DNA from: a virus
DNA: 29,224 nucleotides
Virus record (IMG/VR): IMGVR_UViG_3300002161_000021
Coordinates: 3,015 to 32,238 of that record
Reading direction: 5' to 3' (one strand)
This document shows positions 12,789-20,566 of this stretch, in pieces (position 1 is the first letter of the stretch; each line of letters opens with the position of its first letter). Made by a program: the position numbers and the translations under genes. The notes below the pieces were generated by a model that saw nothing but the letters and a program-made list of their open reading frames with translations, had not been told where the DNA came from and made no database searches.

Positions 12789-13238
12789 ATGAAAGTATTT
12801 AAGAAAACAAATGGGGAAAAGGTTAATGTGGTTGATCATACGCTTTCACAATTAAAAGAATCTCCTACAGTAACAATACATATCGGTACTGACTCTCAGA
12901 ATGTTGGCGAAAATACCGTGTATAGTACTGTCATCGCTTATCGTTTTGGAAGTAATGGTGTACACTATATTGCTCACACGGAAAAAGTTCCTAAGATTCT
13001 TGATATGTGGACACGATTGTGGAAAGAGGCAGAAATGAGTATTGAAACGGCAGAATGGCTAACACAACAAATAAGCGTTAAAGTTCAAATAGACATGGAC
13101 TATAACGGGGACGAAGAATATAAATCAAACAGATTAATTTCAGCTGCCAAAGGGTGGGCAAATAGTCTTGGTTATGCGGTGAATGTAAAACCTAATAATC
13201 AGATTGCAACTAGAGCTGCAGATTATCAATGTCGCTAA
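12789..13238 (+). CDS. RNase H-fold protein of the YkuK / DUF458 type
   Basis: A 149-aa protein with the YkuK-like opening VTIHIGTDSQN (Asp35 at the first acidic position of an RNase H-like strand), then TVYSTVIAYRFGSNGVHYIAHTEKV, a strand-turn-strand typical of this fold, and a later QIDMDYN with further acidic residues. Proteins of this group are predicted nucleases; activity is not established. The gene is embedded in the tRNA array, between tRNA-Trp and tRNA-Ser(GCT), with its stop only one base before the latter. That placement suggests co-transcription and perhaps a role in RNA metabolism, but this is inference. The ATG follows tttaagcc without a Shine-Dalgarno. Confidence 0.7.
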   Translation: MKVFKKTNGEKVNVVDHTLSQLKESPTVTIHIGTDSQNVGENTVYSTVIAYRFGSNGVHYIAHTEKVPKILDMWTRLWKEAEMSIETAEWLTQQISVKVQIDMDYNGDEEYKSNRLISAAKGWANSLGYAVNVKPNNQIATRAADYQCR

Positions 13239-13239
13239 T

Positions 13240-13327
13240 GGAAGGTTACCCAAGTTGGTGAAGGGGACGGTTTGCTAAACCGTTAGGTCGAGTAATCGGC
13301 GCGAGGGTTCGAGCCCCTCACCTTCCG
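13240..13327 (+). tRNA. tRNA-Ser (GCT)
   Basis: Acceptor GGAAGGT/ACCTTCC, discriminator G, anticodon loop TTGCTAA, class II variable arm, T-loop GGTTCGAGCCC. Last tRNA of the island; the following promoter-like site starts 3 bases after it. Confidence 0.94.
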
Positions 13328-13329
13328 CA

Positions 13330-13361
13330 CTTTCAGAAATGATCTTTGTAGTTTATATTTA
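13330..13361 (+). promoter_or_regulatory. Promoter-like site after the tRNA array
   Basis: CTTTC (13330-13334) and TATATTTA (13354-13361) are spaced 24 bases start to start, as in the other sites of this type. It would drive the 65-aa gene and perhaps the topoisomerase operon. Confidence 0.5.
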
Positions 13362-13379
13362 AAAAATAACCATAAAAAT

Positions 13380-13577
13380 ATGAAAAAAGACTTTCTTTGG
13401 TTAAGGGCGGTTATTAATCATCCAGAAAACACAGGTAAACACACGGAGGCTATCTATACTCTTATTCAACTTTTTAAGAAAAAATGGAGTCATTTAGAGA
13501 ATCATCCAACTATCGGTGGCAAGTATGCATTGTACTTATCGTACTTTCGTATTACAATGAAATCAATAAATAATTAA
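13380..13577 (+). CDS. Hypothetical protein, 65 aa
   Basis: Not recognised. A small basic, mostly helical protein (DFLWLRAVINHPENTGKHTE, then YTLIQLFKKKW). Supported by a promoter-like site just upstream, an A-rich leader and clean spacing to the topoisomerase gene 35 bases downstream. It has no membrane segment. Confidence 0.6.
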   Translation: MKKDFLWLRAVINHPENTGKHTEAIYTLIQLFKKKWSHLENHPTIGGKYALYLSYFRITMKSINN

Positions 13578-13612
13578 ACTAAGATAAGAACATACATATA
13601 AAAATAAAAAGA

Positions 13613-15496
13613 ATGGCAGTAAGTATAGAAAAAAGATATCAGAAGCTTACAGATACTGAACATGTATTATTAAGACCTGGTATGTATATTGGCTCAATTA
13701 AACCACATACCGAAGAGGTTTACCTCTTTAATGAAAAGAAGAAAAAATTTGAACCAACTGAGATTACTTATAACCCAGGGCTTCTCAAAATGTTTGATGA
13801 GATTGTATCAAACTCTGTTGATGAACATAAAAGAAATCCTAAACTTAATCAAATTAAAATTACAGTTGATAAATCTACCGGTAGAATATCCATTTGGGAT
13901 AACGGTGGTATTCCTGTAGAAATCCATAAAGAATACGATGAGTGGGTACCTGAAATGATTTTCAGTAACCTAAAAACCGGAAGTAACTTTGATGATTCCG
14001 AAGATCGTGTTGTGGTCGGTACCAATGGTGTTGGTAGTACACTTACAAATATTTTTAGTAAAGAATTTCGTATTGAAACATGTGATGGTAAAAAACATTT
14101 TACTCAAGTTTTTACTGATAACATGTCAAACCGTAGCGAGCCTATAATTAAACCTTCAAAAAAGGGTTTTACTGAAATCTCATACATCGCTGATTTTCAA
14201 AGATTTGGAATGAAAGGAATTGATGATGCATCAATCCAAATGATCCAAAAACGTCTTTATGATATTGCTGCATGTAATCTAGGCGTTAAAATTTATCTGA
14301 ATGAAACACAAATTTCATTTGGAAGTTTTAAAGAATACGCAGAACTTTATACCGACTATGTTTTCTATGAGCAGTCACCTAACTGGAAAGTTGGTATTGG
14401 TCATTCAACCGTAGGGTTCAAAGCAATATCATTTGTTAACTCTGTTGAAACAAAAGACGGTGGTACCCATGTTAATAATATAACACATCAAATCATACAG
14501 GATCTTCGTGAAAGGATCAAAAAGAAATACCGAGTTGATGTAAAGCCTGCTGAACTTAAGCAGCATCTATTCCTTTTCATTGATTGTACAATTATTAATC
14601 CTGCGTTTTCATCTCAAACTAAAGAGAAGCTTATTACTGAACCTAAGGATTATGGAAGTATCCATGAATTATCTGAAAGAACACTTAAGCAAGTATTTTC
14701 ATCCGAGATCATTCAATCTGTATTGGATTGGATAGAGAGAAAAAAGGCGGCTGAAGAACGGGCAAAACTTAGGAAGCTTAATAATAACCTAGATAAGTCT
14801 AAAGTAATTAAACTTATTGATGCTAAGAAGAGCGGAGACCGAAAGAACTGTACTCTTTCAATATTTGAAGGTGACTCTGCATCATCTGCCTTTCGTCGAT
14901 ACCGTGAACCGCAAACACAAGGTGCATTTCCACTTCGTGGTAAATTTATTAATGTAAGGGAAATTCCTGATTCGAAGGTTGTTCAGAATAAAGAAGTACA
15001 ATCTCTTATGGCTGCAATCGGACTTAAGATTGGTCATGAACCAAAGGACTTAAGATACGGTAAGATTTTGTTTTACACCGATGCTGATGTTGACGGTAAT
15101 TCCATATCTGCATTGTTAATAAATTTCTTTGGTAAGTATTGGCCGGAATTATTTGATGAGGGCAGAATGTTAAAGGTTGAAACACCTCTTATGGTTGCAA
15201 AGAAAGGAAAGGAAACTCTAAGCTTTTATTCTGATGAAGACTATAAGGCATGGGAGAGTAAACAAAAATCCTTAACATCATGGAATATTGAATATAAGAA
15301 AGGATTGGCCGCATTGGAAGATGAGGAATACCAGGAGATAATTAGAAGCCCTAAATCGTTCATTCTTACTAAAGATAATGGATTTAACAGCACTTTAGAG
15401 ATATGGTTTTCAGGTGACTCTAGCCCTCGTAAAAAGAAGATTTTAGGAGAAGAAGTAGAAATTAAAAGTAATAGTAATAAGAAATCACTATTTTAA
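13613..15496 (+). CDS. Type II DNA topoisomerase large subunit (T4 gp39/gp60-like, fused)
   Basis: A 627-aa GyrB-type subunit. The GHKL ATPase motifs are present: DEIVSNSVDEH (N-box), WDNGGIP, and VGTNGVGSTLTNIFS (G-rich box). A transducer region follows, and the TOPRIM part has LSIFEGDSASS (Glu of the first motif) and YTDADVDGNSI (the DxD metal site). T4 divides this protein into gp39 and gp60; here both parts are in one frame, as in most relatives. With the medium subunit it would relax or segregate replicating phage DNA using ATP. Stop and the next start overlap (TAATG), indicating translational coupling. Confidence 0.95.
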   Translation: MAVSIEKRYQKLTDTEHVLLRPGMYIGSIKPHTEEVYLFNEKKKKFEPTEITYNPGLLKMFDEIVSNSVDEHKRNPKLNQIKITVDKSTGRISIWDNGGIPVEIHKEYDEWVPEMIFSNLKTGSNFDDSEDRVVVGTNGVGSTLTNIFSKEFRIETCDGKKHFTQVFTDNMSNRSEPIIKPSKKGFTEISYIADFQRFGMKGIDDASIQMIQKRLYDIAACNLGVKIYLNETQISFGSFKEYAELYTDYVFYEQSPNWKVGIGHSTVGFKAISFVNSVETKDGGTHVNNITHQIIQDLRERIKKKYRVDVKPAELKQHLFLFIDCTIINPAFSSQTKEKLITEPKDYGSIHELSERTLKQVFSSEIIQSVLDWIERKKAAEERAKLRKLNNNLDKSKVIKLIDAKKSGDRKNCTLSIFEGDSASSAFRRYREPQTQGAFPLRGKFINVREIPDSKVVQNKEVQSLMAAIGLKIGHEPKDLRYGKILFYTDADVDGNSISALLINFFGKYWPELFDEGRMLKVETPLMVAKKGKETLSFYSDEDYKAWESKQKSLTSWNIEYKKGLAALEDEEYQEIIRSPKSFILTKDNGFNSTLEIWFSGDSSPRKKKILGEEVEIKSNSNKKSLF

Positions 15497-16839
15497 TGGA
15501 TAAAAGAACAGTAACATCATTCTTTGATAAAGAGTATTTGGAATATGCCAAATATGTAGTAGAGAACCGTGCAATTCCAAGTTGCATAGATGGACTAAAA
15601 CCTACACAACGAAAGGTAGTCCATGTGGCAAATAAAATATGGAAAGGCGGTAATGAAAAACCTATGAAGCTTTTCCAATTGGCCGGTATGGTTGCAGCAC
15701 AGGCGTATTATCATCACGGTAATACATCTCTTGAGTCTGCTATGATTGGTATGGCACAGAAGTTTAAAAATTCATTACCTCTTCTTGATGGTATTGGTCA
15801 ATTTGGATCTTTACGAAGCCCATCTGCAGGTGCACCTCGTTACATCAGTGGAAAGTTACATCCTAACTTTAGATTAATCTATCAGGATTTTGAATTACTA
15901 AATAATAAGATTGAAGAAGGTGAAGAAATTGAACCTGATTTTTTCTTACCTATTGTTCCTACTGTTATTCTTAATGGATCTTCTGGTATTGCGGTTGGTT
16001 TTGCAACAAATATATTAAACCGAAATCCTAAAGATGTGGTTGATGCTTGCCTAGCGGTTCTTACTGATAAGAAAATAAAAACCCTTTCTCCTTGGTTAAG
16101 TGAATTCACAGGAACTTTTACCCGTGATCCTCAAAATCCAAATACATGGAAAATAAGTGGATCATATGAAGTTGTAAATAGTACAACAGTTAAGGTAACA
16201 GAAATTCCACCTTCATTTACTTACGAAAGATATGAAGAGTGGTTAAATGCTCTGGTTGAAAAAAGAATCATTGTTGATTATGAAGATAATTCATCAGATA
16301 AGATTGAATACATTCTTAAATTCCAAAGGGCAATTCTTAAGGATTATATTTCAAAATCTAAATTGGATGCATTACTAAAAATACATTCACAGGAAACTGA
16401 AAACTTAACTACAATCGATGAAACAGGTAAACTTAAGATTTTTACTAAAGCAGAAGATATTGTAACACATTTTGTAAGTGTAAGATTAGGATATTACGAT
16501 AAGAGGAAAGAATACTTATTGGCTAAATTAGGTAGAGAACTTTTAGTTATTTCAAATCGTGCAAGATTTATTAAAGATATCATTGAAGGAAAACTTAAGG
16601 TGAATAATGTACCTAGAGAAACTATCATTGACTATTTAACAAAAAATAAGTATGATCAGGTTGACGGTAGTTATGGTTATTTACTAGGAATGGCAATCTA
16701 TACTTTAACAAAGGAAAAGTTTGAAGAATTGTTAAAGCAGAAAAGCGATAAAGAAGCCGAGGTAGAAGTAATTAAGAAAACCGATCCAAAGGACATGTAT
16801 GTTAAAGATTTAGAAAAACTTAAAAAATCTCTTGCATAA
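15496..16839 (+). CDS. Type II DNA topoisomerase medium subunit (T4 gp52-like)
   Basis: A 447-aa GyrA-type cleavage subunit. RAIPSCIDGLKPTQRKVVH (residues 26-44) is the conserved winged-helix start, YYHHGNTSLESAMIGMAQ matches the core, and the catalytic tyrosine is Tyr116 in SAGAPRYISGKL. NGSSGIAVGFATNI follows. It lacks the GyrA C-terminal beta-pinwheel, as expected for T4-type enzymes that do not supercoil. The C-terminal 60 residues are coiled and charged. Translationally coupled to the large subunit. Confidence 0.95.
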   Translation: MDKRTVTSFFDKEYLEYAKYVVENRAIPSCIDGLKPTQRKVVHVANKIWKGGNEKPMKLFQLAGMVAAQAYYHHGNTSLESAMIGMAQKFKNSLPLLDGIGQFGSLRSPSAGAPRYISGKLHPNFRLIYQDFELLNNKIEEGEEIEPDFFLPIVPTVILNGSSGIAVGFATNILNRNPKDVVDACLAVLTDKKIKTLSPWLSEFTGTFTRDPQNPNTWKISGSYEVVNSTTVKVTEIPPSFTYERYEEWLNALVEKRIIVDYEDNSSDKIEYILKFQRAILKDYISKSKLDALLKIHSQETENLTTIDETGKLKIFTKAEDIVTHFVSVRLGYYDKRKEYLLAKLGRELLVISNRARFIKDIIEGKLKVNNVPRETIIDYLTKNKYDQVDGSYGYLLGMAIYTLTKEKFEELLKQKSDKEAEVEVIKKTDPKDMYVKDLEKLKKSLA

Positions 16840-16886
16840 CATAAAACACGGATAGGTTTTTTCAATATAAATAAAAAATAAAGTAT

Positions 16887-17063
16887 ATGAACAAGTATAT
16901 TATTGTAAGCCCAGGTGTTACATGGACATGTAATGCTAACTCGGAGGAAGAAGCATGGGAATCCTTAGGCCAATTAAAAAGATTACCTGTAAAAGAACTT
17001 AAGAAACTATTTAAGTGTATTAATGAAGATGATCCTAAACAAGAAACAAATCAAACTAAATAA
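16887..17063 (+). CDS. Hypothetical protein, 58 aa
   Basis: A small ORF reading MNKYIIVSPGVTWTC and then NSEEEAWESLGQLKRLPVKE, ending in a polar tail. The beta-strand followed by a helix with EEEAW resembles small proteins that process noisy strand-helix units, but no family is recognised. It fills an otherwise empty gap, starts 47 bases after the topoisomerase stop behind an A-rich leader containing TATAAATA (16866-16873), and ends 3 bases before the next ATG. Confidence 0.6.
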   Translation: MNKYIIVSPGVTWTCNANSEEEAWESLGQLKRLPVKELKKLFKCINEDDPKQETNQTK

Positions 17064-17066
17064 AAT

Positions 17067-17294
17067 ATGTTAATAGAACAAGTAACAACCACAGATTCAT
17101 CAATGATTAAAAAGGCAGTATACAATTTTTCTGCTAATACATTGAAGATTGAATTTAATTCAGGTGCCGTATATGAATACGCAAATATGGACCAACAAAC
17201 TTATGATGAATTCTGTAAAGCAGAATCTCAAGGTAAATTCTTTAACGAAAAAATCAAAAATAATTATCCAAATTCCAAATTAATTAATAGCTAA
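17067..17294 (+). CDS. KTSC-domain protein, 75 aa
   Basis: Matches the KTSC family pattern: SSMIKKAVYNFSANTLKIEF, then NSGAVYEYANMDQQTYDEF, then KAESQGKFFNEKIKNNYP. The family consists of a single small domain of unknown biochemical role that is common in phages and bacteria and sometimes fused to lysyl-tRNA synthetase. It stands in a run of small, closely packed genes (1-4 base gaps) ahead of the nucleotide kinases. Confidence 0.8.
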   Translation: MLIEQVTTTDSSMIKKAVYNFSANTLKIEFNSGAVYEYANMDQQTYDEFCKAESQGKFFNEKIKNNYPNSKLINS

Positions 17295-17295
17295 C

Positions 17296-17529
17296 ATGGG
17301 AACATCTAACATTATGTATGAAGCGCTTAAGGCTCAATTTGAAGCACAAAGACAATTGGCATTGGCCACATTAACAGTTTACTTTACAAATCCGGTAGGT
17401 ATCGGAGAACATCCTCAACATATTGAAGAAATGGTAAAAATGACCAGAATTCTTGCTGAGGCAAATGATTGTATTGCAACTCTAAAGGAAACGTTTGAAG
17501 TTAACGAAGGTGGAAATGACAGTAAGTAG
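17296..17529 (+). CDS. Hypothetical protein, 77 aa
   Basis: Not recognised. Helical throughout (MYEALKAQFEAQRQLALATL and EEMVKMTRILAEANDCIATL), probably a small helical bundle. Begins one base after the previous stop. Its 3' end overlaps the next gene by 14 bases, and its last codons supply that gene's Shine-Dalgarno-like AAGGTGG. Confidence 0.6.
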   Translation: MGTSNIMYEALKAQFEAQRQLALATLTVYFTNPVGIGEHPQHIEEMVKMTRILAEANDCIATLKETFEVNEGGNDSK

Positions 17530-17779
17530 TATTGTACAAGGGCTACTTGAAAAGGGCCACATTACGGCTGAGGAGGCGTTAGTTTTACTTAAAGCTGAAC
17601 TTAATAAGACATGTTGTCCTATTACTCCAGCTGCTCCGTATAATCCACCTAATCCGTACAGCCCACCATTTCAACCTTATGTAGGAGATCCGGTTTTTCC
17701 TAACCAACCGAAAATTTGGTATACAAGCGGAACCTATAATCCAGGTAGTACAATAAATGATAATCTTACAAATAAGTAA
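17516..17779 (+). CDS. Hypothetical proline-rich protein, 87 aa
   Basis: Start set at ATG 17516 because AAGGTGG precedes it by four bases; the TTG at 17495 is less likely. Residues 1-33 form a helical head (SSIVQGLLEKGHITAEEALV, a pattern like short SHOCT-type helices), followed by a Cys-Cys pair and a Pro/Tyr/Asn-rich tail (PYNPPNPYSPPFQPYVGD). The tail resembles short linear linkers of virion or scaffold proteins. Function unknown. It abuts the guanylate kinase-like gene with no gap. Confidence 0.6.
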   Translation: MTVSSIVQGLLEKGHITAEEALVLLKAELNKTCCPITPAAPYNPPNPYSPPFQPYVGDPVFPNQPKIWYTSGTYNPGSTINDNLTNK

Positions 17780-18259
17780 ATGAATAAAGTAATTTTAGTA
17801 GGAAAGGCTGCTGCTGGTAAAGATCATATGAGAAAAGTAATGGAGAGCCGTGGATTCGTCTACGGCATTTCTTTTACCACACGACCACCAAGAGAAGGTG
17901 AAGTACATGGTAAAGATTATTACTTTCTAACAGTAGAGGAATTTGAGCAAAAGATAAAGGAAAACTTTTGGTATGAATATGTTACTTTTAACGGATGGTA
18001 TTATGGAACTTCAAACGAACAGTTTTACGATACATGTAACCTATTCATTATGACTCCTATTGGAATATCTCACATTAAACCTGAAGACAGACATGAATGC
18101 ACTATCTTCTATATTGACATTCCAATTGAAGTAAGACGAGAAAGATTGTTAAATAGGCATATGCCCGGAGATTCTTTAGATAGAAGAATTGAGGCAGACG
18201 AAAATGATTTTAAGAATTTTATCGATTACGATATTAAAATAAACAATCCTAACTTCTAA
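17780..18259 (+). CDS. Guanylate kinase-like nucleotide kinase
   Basis: A 159-aa P-loop kinase of the guanylate kinase family: Walker A GKAAAGKDH (8-16), the GMP-binding signature SFTTRPPREGEVHGKDYYFLT (31-51), and YEYVTFNGWYYGTS, where family members bind the guanine base. RRERLLNRH near 115 is the lid-type arginine region. It is about 40 residues shorter than cellular enzymes. Expected reaction: ATP plus (d)GMP gives ADP plus (d)GDP, supplying precursors for phage DNA. With the next gene it covers the role of T4 gp1, a broad dNMP kinase. Confidence 0.88.
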   Translation: MNKVILVGKAAAGKDHMRKVMESRGFVYGISFTTRPPREGEVHGKDYYFLTVEEFEQKIKENFWYEYVTFNGWYYGTSNEQFYDTCNLFIMTPIGISHIKPEDRHECTIFYIDIPIEVRRERLLNRHMPGDSLDRRIEADENDFKNFIDYDIKINNPNF

Positions 18260-18273
18260 CATATAAAAATAAA

Positions 18274-18873
18274 ATGAGTAAATTCATTATCATCGAGGGT
18301 ACCGATAATACAGGTAAAGACACTCAACAGAATCTAATCATTGAAAAACTAAATAAGCTGGTTTTTCATAAAATTCATTATTCATCGCTTCCGTTTAAAA
18401 ACGATGTTGAAAAACATACAGAGTATTCAAAGAAGATGTATGATGATATGTTTAAGCTAATGATGTCAGTAAAAAATAATGACATTAATATTATCTTTAA
18501 CCGCTCTCATTTAGGAGAAACGGTTTACTCTCCTTTATACCGAGGATATTCAGGTGATTACGTATTTGATATCGAAAAGAATTATGTAAATGCTCTTCGT
18601 GAAAATCTTTATCTTATTACTCTTACTAATGATCCTCATATCATTTGGAGTAGAGACGATGGTCAATCATTTTATAAAAATGAAGAAGGTATCAAAGCAG
18701 AAGTTGATGGTTTTCAAAGAGCTCACCGCTTAAGTAAGATTAAGAATAAACTTATGCTTAATATTGGTACTATGGGTGCGGATGATGTTTCAAAAATTAT
18801 TGTAGATTTTTTATCTCACTCAAACACTATCACTGGGGAAAGTAAACAAATCACAATGTTTGAAAATGAGTAA
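18274..18873 (+). CDS. Thymidylate kinase-like deoxynucleotide kinase
   Basis: A 199-aa P-loop kinase: FIIIEGTDNTGKDTQQN with Walker A GTDNTGKDT (9-17) is close to the dTMP kinase start, and FNRSHLGETVYSPLYRG (76-92) corresponds to the DR(Y/H/S) nucleobase-binding strand. The C-terminus is polar. It would phosphorylate dTMP or a modified pyrimidine deoxynucleotide. Given the TS-family enzyme two genes on, the substrate might be the product of that enzyme. The stop overlaps the next start (ATGAGTAA). Confidence 0.82.
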   Translation: MSKFIIIEGTDNTGKDTQQNLIIEKLNKLVFHKIHYSSLPFKNDVEKHTEYSKKMYDDMFKLMMSVKNNDINIIFNRSHLGETVYSPLYRGYSGDYVFDIEKNYVNALRENLYLITLTNDPHIIWSRDDGQSFYKNEEGIKAEVDGFQRAHRLSKIKNKLMLNIGTMGADDVSKIIVDFLSHSNTITGESKQITMFENE

Positions 18874-19054
18874 GTGGAGAGAAGATCGTATGTTTGAAAT
18901 TATGTCTCATCTAAATGCTGATGAAAGACTAAGATCCTTATATGATATGGAATTGATGAAATCTCATGCGAAATATCCTCGTACTGAGTTTTTTGATAGA
19001 ATGGAAAAATGTTATGAAAAATCAAAACAAAAACTAAATAATGAGAGTCTATAA
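18866..19054 (+). CDS. Hypothetical protein, 62 aa
   Basis: Not recognised. Small, highly charged and helical (SKWREDRMFEIMSHLNADER, then FFDRMEKCYEKSKQK). ATG 18866 is chosen because it overlaps the previous stop in the common ATGAGTAA arrangement; ATG 18860 is possible. The gene overlaps the start of the TS-family gene by 14 bases, so it is likely translated in a coupled chain. Confidence 0.6.
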   Translation: MSKWREDRMFEIMSHLNADERLRSLYDMELMKSHAKYPRTEFFDRMEKCYEKSKQKLNNESL

Positions 19055-19922
19055 AGGTGAAACATTTGCAGATGTATATCAAACTGCATTAGGGGATGTT
19101 TTAAACAATCCTCAATATATTACCTCACCAAGAGGTATGAAAATTCATGAGGTAACTGATGCGGCTTTAGTTATTGAAGATCCTCGTTTTTATCTATATG
19201 AAAACCATAGAAGAAGCAGCCAATTCAAATACATTGGTGCTGAAATGGTGTGGTACTTTACAGGTAGAAATGATGTTGAATTTATTTCTAATTTTGCAAA
19301 ATTCTGGGAACAGATTGATAACGGTGATGGTACTGTAAACTCTGCTTATGGTAATCTTATCTTCACTGAAAAGAATCAACATGGTCTTAATCAATATCAA
19401 TGGGCATTACAGTCTCTAATCCAAGATAAAGATAGTCGTCAAGCAATTTTACATTTTAACAAACCTAATCATCAAAGGTGGGGTAATAAAGATTTTGTAT
19501 GTACTCTTAATGGAGTATTTCAGATCCGAGATAACCGTCTTAACTTTACCATTGATATGAGATCAAATGATCTTATTCTAGGTACACCAACTGATATTGC
19601 ATTCTTCTGTTTATTACAAGAACAGATGCTCCAACATCTTAAGAAGTATTATCCTGAATTAGAAATGGGTACATACACGCATATCGTACATTCTCTTCAT
19701 ATCTATGAAAGACACTTTAGCCTAATTAAGGATATGCTTAATTATTCGTTTGAACCAATGTGCTTACCTGATATGAGAGAGTTTATCATTGATCCAGATG
19801 GTAATCCATTAGAATGTATTAAAGACATTGAAACCGCAATACTTAAAAATGATGAATCTATTGCATACAATGATGATCCTTTACACACTTGGTTTGCTAA
19901 CGCAATTTTCTCTGATATATAA
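19041..19922 (+). CDS. Thymidylate synthase-family enzyme, possibly dCMP-specific (hydroxymethylase-like)
   Basis: A 293-aa member of the ThyA fold. Cys154 (KDFVCTLNG) aligns with the catalytic Cys, and MRSNDLILGTPTDIAFF holds the phosphate-binding Arg174 and Asp177. The residue eight after Asp177, Asn177 in E. coli ThyA, is Asp185 here. In T4 dCMP hydroxymethylase (gp42) the same Asn-to-Asp change gives cytosine specificity. The usual PCH around the catalytic Cys is VCT. So the enzyme could convert dCMP to 5-hydroxymethyl-dCMP or methyl-dCMP instead of dUMP to dTMP. This is a prediction from one key residue. It follows two nucleotide kinases, as in a precursor-supply operon. Confidence 0.85.
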   Translation: MRVYKGETFADVYQTALGDVLNNPQYITSPRGMKIHEVTDAALVIEDPRFYLYENHRRSSQFKYIGAEMVWYFTGRNDVEFISNFAKFWEQIDNGDGTVNSAYGNLIFTEKNQHGLNQYQWALQSLIQDKDSRQAILHFNKPNHQRWGNKDFVCTLNGVFQIRDNRLNFTIDMRSNDLILGTPTDIAFFCLLQEQMLQHLKKYYPELEMGTYTHIVHSLHIYERHFSLIKDMLNYSFEPMCLPDMREFIIDPDGNPLECIKDIETAILKNDESIAYNDDPLHTWFANAIFSDI

Positions 19923-19936
19923 TAAAATCTAACATA

Positions 19937-20482
19937 ATGAAACATATTAAATTATTTGAAGAATTTGTTGTAGAAAAAAGTGGAGACTCTTATTCTTCAG
20001 GTTGTGTCATGCTATACTTTGACTTTCCACAAATAAATAAGATTCATGATGCAATTGATCCAAATGATTTATATGAAGAAGAAGGAGATCGTACCTTCGG
20101 TTTAGAAGATGAATCTCATGTAACTCTTTTATACGGTCTTAAAGAATCAGTTACACCTGAACAAGTAAAGGAAATTTTGGATAACTTTAATTTTGGTCCA
20201 TGCAAACTTTACAATGCTTCTCTATTTGAAAATGAGTATGACGTACTTAAATTTGATGTTGAAGGAGATTCTTTACATGAGGCTAATACTGCATTGAGAG
20301 AATTACCTTATGAAAATGATTACCCAGATTATCATCCACATAGTACTATTGGTTACATAAAGAAAGGATGTGGTAAAAGATACACTGAAATGCTAAAAGG
20401 TCAAGAATTTGATCTAACTCCAACATACGCAGTTTTTAGTCAACCTGATGGAACTAAAACAAAAATGAAAATAAAAAAATAA
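19937..20482 (+). CDS. 2H phosphoesterase-family protein with N-terminal tag
   Basis: A 181-aa protein with both 2H motifs: HVTLLYG (His61, Thr63) and HSTIGYI (His135, Thr137). The fold is shared by RNA 2',3'-cyclic phosphodiesterases, LigT and the phage anti-CBASS enzyme Acb1 of T4, which cuts cyclic dinucleotide signals. Either RNA-end processing or counter-defence is possible, and I cannot choose from sequence. The first 13 residues, MKHIKLFEEFVVE, are nearly the same as in three other proteins in this window and may target the protein to the virion. It begins 14 bases after the TS-family gene. Confidence 0.8.
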   Translation: MKHIKLFEEFVVEKSGDSYSSGCVMLYFDFPQINKIHDAIDPNDLYEEEGDRTFGLEDESHVTLLYGLKESVTPEQVKEILDNFNFGPCKLYNASLFENEYDVLKFDVEGDSLHEANTALRELPYENDYPDYHPHSTIGYIKKGCGKRYTEMLKGQEFDLTPTYAVFSQPDGTKTKMKIKK

Positions 20483-20495
20483 TTTTCACAAAATA

Positions 20496-20527
20496 TTTTC
20501 AATTCTCGTTTTTTTGTTTTATATTTA
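20496..20527 (+). promoter_or_regulatory. Promoter-like site upstream of the metallophosphoesterase-like gene
   Basis: TTTTC (20496-20500) and TATATTTA (20520-20527), followed by TAC, with 24 bases start to start. It lies in an 84-base intergenic gap and would start a transcript about 30 bases before ATG 20567. Confidence 0.6.
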
Positions 20528-20566
20528 TACTGATGGTATTATACTACCGTCCTAAAATAATATACA

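Noticed and set aside
16866-16873. TATAAATA as a T4-type late promoter before the 58-aa gene
   Set aside because: The match is exact but short and the region is nearly all A/T; without start-site data it is not distinguishable from chance.
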